Of a stretch of DNA of 64,000 nucleotides, positions 61,034 to 64,000 are shown piece by piece; position 1 is the first letter of the stretch; every line of letters starts with the position of its first letter. The notes below the pieces were generated by a model. The model did no database searches and was not told the DNA's origin. It was given only the letters and a program-made list of their open reading frames with translations. Position numbers and translations under genes: made by a program. This DNA is from Bacteroides faecium (lineage in GTDB: Bacteria; Bacteroidota; Bacteroidia; Bacteroidales; Bacteroidaceae): contig NZ_CP050831.1 of assembly GCF_012113595.1 (NCBI RefSeq), forward strand, positions 5,146,001 to 5,210,000, read 5' to 3'.

Positions 61034-62698
61034 ATGGAACAAGAACATCAGTTCATTGATTATATTGAGCAAAGTATCATCAAAAACTGGGACAAAGATG
61101 CCTTAACTGACTATAAAGGAATCACCCTTCAATATAAAGACGTAGCGCGTAAAATCGCTAAATTTCACATCGTACTGGAAAGCGCCGGAATTCAGCCGGG
61201 AGATAAAATAGCAGTCTGCGGACGCAACAGTGCCCACTGGGCAGTTACTTTCTTAGCCACTATTACTTATGGAGCCGTTATCGTGCCTATCCTGCATGAG
61301 TTCAAGGCGGACAACATTCATAATATTGTCAATCACTCCGAAGCCAAACTACTTTTCGTGGGCGACCAGGCTTGGGAAAATCTGAATGAAGATGCCATGC
61401 CTTTACTGGAAGGTATCGCTTCACTGACAGACTTCTCCGCTTTAGTATCACGGAACGAGAAACTCACTTATGCCTTTGAACATCGGAACGCTATTTATGG
61501 GCAGCAGTATCCCAAGAATTTCCGCCCTGAACATATCTGTTACCGGAAAGACAGACCGGAAGAGTTAGCGATTATCAACTATACTTCGGGCACTACGGGA
61601 TATTCAAAAGGAGTCATGCTCCCCTACCGCAGCATTTGGTCAAACGTGGCGTATTGCTTCGAGATGCTTCCGCTTAAGCCGGGAGACAACATCGTTTCCA
61701 TGCTTCCTATGGGACACGTATTCGGTATGGTGTACGACTTCCTGTACGGATTCTCGGCAGGTGCGCATATCTACTTCCTGACGCGTATGCCGTCTCCGAA
61801 AATCATTGCCCAATCGTTTGCGGAAATCAAGCCAAGAGTAATCTCTTGTGTGCCTTTGATTGTAGAAAAGATTATCAAGAAGGATATTCTGCCTAAAGTG
61901 GACAGCAAGATTGGTAAGTTATTGCTCAAAGTGCCTATTGTCAATGATAAAATCAAGTCTTTGGCACGTCAGGCCGCTATGGAAATATTCGGTGGTAACT
62001 TTGATGAAATCATTATCGGCGGTGCTCCTTTCAATGTCGAAGTGGAAGCTTTCCTTCAAAAGATAGGATTCCCCTATACCATCGCTTACGGTATGACCGA
62101 ATGTGGCCCTATTATCTGCTCGAGCCGTTGGGAAACGTTGAAACTGGCTTCCTGCGGAAAGGCAACGACACGTATGGAAGTAAAGATTGATTCGCCGGAC
62201 CCCAAAACCCATGCCGGAGAAATCATTTGCAGAGGAACCAATATGATGTTGGGATACTACAAAAATCCCGAAGCTACTGCACAAATCATAGATGTACACG
62301 GTTGGCTGCATACGGGCGACCTCGGAACAATGGATGAAGAAGGATACGTAACCGTCCGCGGCCGTAGCAAAAATCTGCTTCTTACTTCAAGCGGACAGAA
62401 TATCTATCCTGAAGAGATTGAAAGCAAATTGAACAACCTGCCGTATGTATCGGAATCAATCATCGTTCTGCAGCATGAAAAGCTGGTAGCTCTTATCTAT
62501 CCTGATTTTGATGATGCTTTTGCTCATGGATTGCAGCAAGCGGATATTCAGAAAGTGATGGAACAGAACCGTATCGAACTGAATCAGCAGCTTCCAAACT
62601 ATTCTCAAATAAGCAAGATTAAAATCCATTTCGAGGAATTTGAAAAGACCGCAAAGAAATCAATCAAACGCTTCATGTACCAGGAAGCGAAAGGATAA
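61034..62698 (+). CDS. AMP-binding long-chain acyl-CoA synthetase
   Basis: 554 residues from the ATG at 61034 (an alternative ATG lies five codons upstream). ANL superfamily motifs: 'INYTSGTTGYSKGVMLP' (ATP loop), 'YGMTECGPII' (adenylate contact), 'GWLHTGDLGTMDEEGYVTVRG' (ribose Asp) and C-terminal 'EKTAKKSIKRF' with the catalytic Lys. It activates fatty acids to acyl-AMP and then acyl-CoA. A short family member compared with FadD-like Bacteroides enzymes of about 600 residues; chain-length preference is unknown. Confidence 0.9.
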   Translation: MEQEHQFIDYIEQSIIKNWDKDALTDYKGITLQYKDVARKIAKFHIVLESAGIQPGDKIAVCGRNSAHWAVTFLATITYGAVIVPILHEFKADNIHNIVNHSEAKLLFVGDQAWENLNEDAMPLLEGIASLTDFSALVSRNEKLTYAFEHRNAIYGQQYPKNFRPEHICYRKDRPEELAIINYTSGTTGYSKGVMLPYRSIWSNVAYCFEMLPLKPGDNIVSMLPMGHVFGMVYDFLYGFSAGAHIYFLTRMPSPKIIAQSFAEIKPRVISCVPLIVEKIIKKDILPKVDSKIGKLLLKVPIVNDKIKSLARQAAMEIFGGNFDEIIIGGAPFNVEVEAFLQKIGFPYTIAYGMTECGPIICSSRWETLKLASCGKATTRMEVKIDSPDPKTHAGEIICRGTNMMLGYYKNPEATAQIIDVHGWLHTGDLGTMDEEGYVTVRGRSKNLLLTSSGQNIYPEEIESKLNNLPYVSESIIVLQHEKLVALIYPDFDDAFAHGLQQADIQKVMEQNRIELNQQLPNYSQISKIKIHFEEFEKTAKKSIKRFMYQEAKG

Positions 62699-62730
62699 TC
62701 CAATCGCAGAAACCGATAAGATATAAAACT

Positions 62731-62770
62731 AAAACGGTGAACAGCCTTGCAGTACTGTCCACCGTTTTTT
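62731..62770. terminator. Terminator of the acyl-CoA synthetase gene
   Basis: AAAACGGTG ... CACCGTTTT stem extended by ACAG/CTGT after a mismatch, followed by a run of T. Lies 32 nt past the stop; also located beyond the convergent GH97 stop. Confidence 0.8.
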
Positions 62771-62911
62771 TCAAACCTCTTAACCAACTTTATTTATACC
62801 TATTATCTTCCTGACAATCTTCTTTATTTCCTAACAATCTTCTTACCTCAAAAAGACTAAACCTATTGTCTCTACTATTGTTAACCTAATCTATTTTCAA
62901 TTGATTCTTCG

Positions 62912-64000
62912 TTAAAGCGGCATGAATGAAACAGCCTGTCCACCGCCGGCAGCCATCCGTACAGTCAATACATTTTCGGAAGTCACCGTTTGCTCTGTTA
63001 TCTGATAATCCGTAGGATTCGTTTTCCAGTCCGCCTTTTCTCCATCGGCATAGATGGTGGCTTTATACTGCTTGCCCGGTTCCAGGAAGTCCAGTTTTAT
63101 TTCCAATGTACGCGGTTTCTCGTCGGTAGCTGCTCCCAGGAAATAGTTGCCTTTTGCTTTACGCACAACTGCTACGAATTCTCCCGGTTCACCTGCCAAT
63201 GCTTTCGATTCGTCACAATCAGGATTAAAATCACGGAAGAACTGGAAAGCAGGATGTCCTTCATAATGTTCTATCATGTCAGAAGCCATTTGCAAAGGAG
63301 AATACAGAATTACCCAGTTAGCTATCTGTTTTGCCAAAGTGGTATTCACACGGCTGTTTCCCTTATCTTGGTCGTTCCACTTCTGACGACGAGGAGAATC
63401 TTTTGTTTGCAAGAACAGAATGTCAAAAGTTCCCGGAGTATAATCCATCGGTCCGGACAACAGACGGGTAAACGGCAGCATCACATGATGGGAAGGCGGA
63501 TTGCCCTCGCTCCATGCGTTCCATTCCATCCCACGGGCACCCTCGCGAGTCATCATATTTGGCCATGTACGGCGAATTCCGGTATCCTTAATCGGTTCGT
63601 GTGCATCGAGCGTCATTTTGTGACGGGCAGCCGTTTCTACCACTTTCTGATAGTGGTTGACTCCATACTGTCCGTGATGTGAAAGTCCGTCCGGGAAAGC
63701 TCCTGCATAACCGGTTTTCAAAATAGAAATGCCATGGTCAGTGTACCATTGCATCGCATGGTCCATTTGACGCTCATAGTTAGGGATATTTCCACCCGTC
63801 TCATGGTGGCCGATGATTTCAATGCCTTTCTCTTTGGCATAACGGACTATCTCGTCAATATCAAAATCGGCATAAGGCTTCGTAAAGTCAAAGTTCTGCA
63901 TACCGCCCCAACTTTCCCAACCTTCGTTCCAGCCTTCAAACAGGACACCTTCTATATTATTGGCGGCTGCGAAGTCTATATATTTTTTAGCGTTGACCGT
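62912..64000 (-). CDS. Glycoside hydrolase family 97 (SusB-like), 5' end missing
   Basis: The frame continues to the window's right edge, so only the C-terminal 363 residues are visible. An ATG at 63901 is internal: codons upstream read '...IEGVLFEGWNEGWESWGG' and continue the family's catalytic barrel. GH97 includes SusB-type inverting alpha-glucosidases and retaining alpha-galactosidases. Glu in 'IIGHHETGGNIPNYERQ' and 'LDAHEPIKDTGIRRTWPN' fit the general-base residues of the inverting SusB type, so alpha-glucosidase-like activity is favoured. The C-terminal beta-sandwich is present to 'GGGQAVSFMPL'. Confidence 0.9.
   Translation of the reverse strand, partial: TVNAKKYIDFAAANNIEGVLFEGWNEGWESWGGMQNFDFTKPYADFDIDEIVRYAKEKGIEIIGHHETGGNIPNYERQMDHAMQWYTDHGISILKTGYAGAFPDGLSHHGQYGVNHYQKVVETAARHKMTLDAHEPIKDTGIRRTWPNMMTREGARGMEWNAWSEGNPPSHHVMLPFTRLLSGPMDYTPGTFDILFLQTKDSPRRQKWNDQDKGNSRVNTTLAKQIANWVILYSPLQMASDMIEHYEGHPAFQFFRDFNPDCDESKALAGEPGEFVAVVRKAKGNYFLGAATDEKPRTLEIKLDFLEPGKQYKATIYADGEKADWKTNPTDYQITEQTVTSENVLTVRMAAGGGQAVSFMPL

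Overview
The window is chromosomal DNA from a Bacteroides species, close to the B. thetaiotaomicron/B. ovatus group. Evidence: Bacteroides-type promoters (TTTG about 19-21 nt upstream of TAnnTTTG) occur before many genes, Shine-Dalgarno sequences are weak or absent, the ATP synthase order is the Bacteroides one (D-C-hypothetical-B-E-F-H-A-G), and several families are typical of the phylum: Mfa/FimA fimbriae, an LruC-domain lipoprotein, DUF4301, DUF3575 and GH97. I saw no rRNA, tRNA, CRISPR array or insertion sequence.

Layout. 1-3.4 kb: two tandem paralogous AraC-type regulators (the first cut by the window edge) and a clostripain-family lipoprotein flanked by two nearly identical copies of a small promoter-hairpin unit (probable paralogous sRNAs). 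3.4-11.6 kb: RtcB RNA ligase, an RmlD-like reductase, a LysO-type lysine exporter split into two ORFs behind a long leader, a PIF1-HRDC-HTH helicase and an LruC lipoprotein. 11.7-19.2 kb: the complete F1Fo ATP synthase operon on the minus strand. 19.7-28.1 kb: a type V (Mfa/FimA) fimbrial cluster on the plus strand, including a 1422-residue modular lipoprotein. 28.4-33.3 kb: a phase-variation module with a minus-strand operon (small HTH-like protein, coiled-coil lipoprotein, OmpA protein) facing a 261-bp segment bounded by 21-bp inverted repeats, next to a tyrosine recombinase gene.

33.5-45.3 kb: metabolic and stress genes (PurT, PagL-like deacylase, CAT-like acetyltransferase, DUF4301, RelA/SpoT, MFS, PanB, HAD phosphatase, MATE). 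45.3-55.3 kb: an ABC transporter with two FtsX/MacB-type permeases, a metallophosphoesterase lipoprotein overlapping an outer-membrane protein, and an NtrC-type sigma-54 response regulator with its histidine kinase. A large palindrome lies upstream of the ABC operon, where an enhancer-binding regulator would sit. 55.3-57.8 kb: a Crp/Fnr regulator and hybrid-cluster protein Hcp with a palindrome at the hcp promoter. 57.9-64 kb: uracil permease, K+/H+ antiporter, acyl-CoA synthetase and the 3' part of a GH97 glycosidase.

The most interesting structure is the invertible promoter at 32.03-32.33 kb. A good promoter inside the segment now points away from the HTH/lipoprotein/OmpA operon and into the 3' end of the recombinase gene. 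Inversion would place it about 65 nt upstream of the operon's first start codon. I read the sequenced orientation as OFF for a surface-protein operon.
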